13,840 nt of DNA from Phoronis ovalis. Taxonomy: Eukaryota; Phoronida; Phoronidae. The position numbers were made by a program, and so were the translations under genes. The DNA lies in contig JAOXYB010035827.1 of NCBI GenBank assembly GCA_028565635.1, positions 1-13,840 on the forward strand. Direction: 5' to 3'. Within the stretch, counting starts at the first letter, position 1, and the number at the start of each line of letters is the position of its first letter. Shown piece after piece: positions 1-13,840 of this stretch. The notes under the pieces are model-generated. The model did no database searches. It was not told the DNA's origin and was given only the letters and a program-made list of their open reading frames with translations.

Positions 1-24
1 ATGCCACGTGTCATTTTCATCCTT

Positions 25-13514
<13,490 letters not shown>

Positions 13515-13583
13515 TTTTATCAGTTGCTGCCACTTTTAAAAACACTGTGATTTAAATAATATTTGACGAGAACCAAAGTTAGT
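13515..13583 (-). promoter_or_regulatory. 5' leader of the mesh-like gene
   Basis: Directly upstream of the ATG. It holds an in-frame stop (TAA) and, on the minus strand, a possible splice acceptor AAATCACAG ending at 13545. The first transcript exon could therefore begin upstream, by cis-splicing of a leader exon or spliced-leader addition. No convincing TATA box. Confidence 0.35.
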
Positions 13584-13840
13584 TTAGTTGCTAAAGTTTG
13601 ATAATTTATTACAGAATGTTGAGTACCCGGTATATACCATTTCGCCAGTGGAGGTGTCAGTGATCAAAATGTTCATATTAAATGCGGGAATGGCCAGAGC
13701 GATAGGAAAATTCATCAAACACGTTGTCGTCCAGATACAGCAAAAAACAGAAGTTGTTATCACGCCTGTGGAGGCTACTATAAATATTATAACCATAAAA
13801 GTTTGATTCCCTGTGTTCCCTATTCCGGCACCCAATAACA
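13584..13840 (-). CDS. Possible partial exon of an upstream gene, strand uncertain
   Basis: This stretch is visibly less AT-rich than the introns. The minus frame is open from the window edge to a stop at 13584. It reads as two hydrophobic segments (TFMVIIFIVASTGVITTSVF; NFPIALAIPAF) joined by a Cys/Thr-rich link, then ILITDTSTGEMVYTG. The plus strand is also open in two frames, with a good acceptor (TTTATTACAG) before 13615, so the coding strand is not settled. I recognise no family. It could instead be a promoter-proximal non-coding element. Confidence 0.25.
   Translation of the reverse strand, partial: LLGAGIGNTGNQTFMVIIFIVASTGVITTSVFCCIWTTTCLMNFPIALAIPAFNMNILITDTSTGEMVYTGYSTFCNKLSNFSN

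Noticed and set aside
13775-13795. TATA-like stretch upstream of the gene
   Set aside because: It is over 250 bp from the ATG, and such AT runs occur throughout the window.

Overview
The window is eukaryotic and almost certainly from an invertebrate animal. It is AT-rich. Coding sequence lies in short exons separated by GT-AG introns of about 140-1390 bp, with no bacterial operon logic, RNA genes or CRISPR. Compact introns (mean about 0.5 kb) and an animal-specific extracellular domain set fit a marine invertebrate such as a tunicate or cnidarian, but the sequence alone does not fix the species.

One gene fills nearly the whole window. It lies on the minus strand from an ATG at 13514 to a stop at 25-27. 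I could chain 21 coding exons (3393 nt with the stop, 1130 residues). Every junction is GT-AG, every phase matches, and no exon has an internal stop. Domain order is: signal peptide (1-29), NIDO with its N-terminal extension (about 33-235), IPT/E-set-like segment (about 272-371), AMOP (about 515-610), cysteine-rich linker (623-689), von Willebrand D with GDPH (about 694-850), post-VWD segment, one Sushi/CCP (963-1020), one transmembrane helix (about 1042-1064) and a short cytoplasmic tail. This is the architecture of Drosophila Mesh (smooth septate junctions) and of invertebrate SUSD2-like/MUC4-like proteins, so I call it a mesh/SUSD2-like type I membrane adhesion protein.

The most interesting point is the 3' end. 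The transmembrane exon runs directly into a TAA that overlaps the 5' splice site (AC|GTAATT). Used as a donor, it joins in frame to a distal exon at 25-184 whose 53-residue tail carries two Tyr-x-Asn-Val motifs, both matching the Grb2-type SH2 consensus pYxN. Retaining the last intron, which contains an AATAAA signal, would give a 1078-residue form without these tyrosines. The gene may therefore have a splice- or polyadenylation-controlled signalling tail.

Introns hold a palindromic repeat array (intron 1, about 12860-13260), a long inverted repeat that looks like a foldback/MITE element (intron 13, 6446-6616) and a diverged direct duplication (intron 16, about 3760-4175). About 70 bp upstream of the start codon, 13584-13840 is a less AT-rich, open stretch that may belong to a neighbouring gene. 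Its strand and identity are unresolved.
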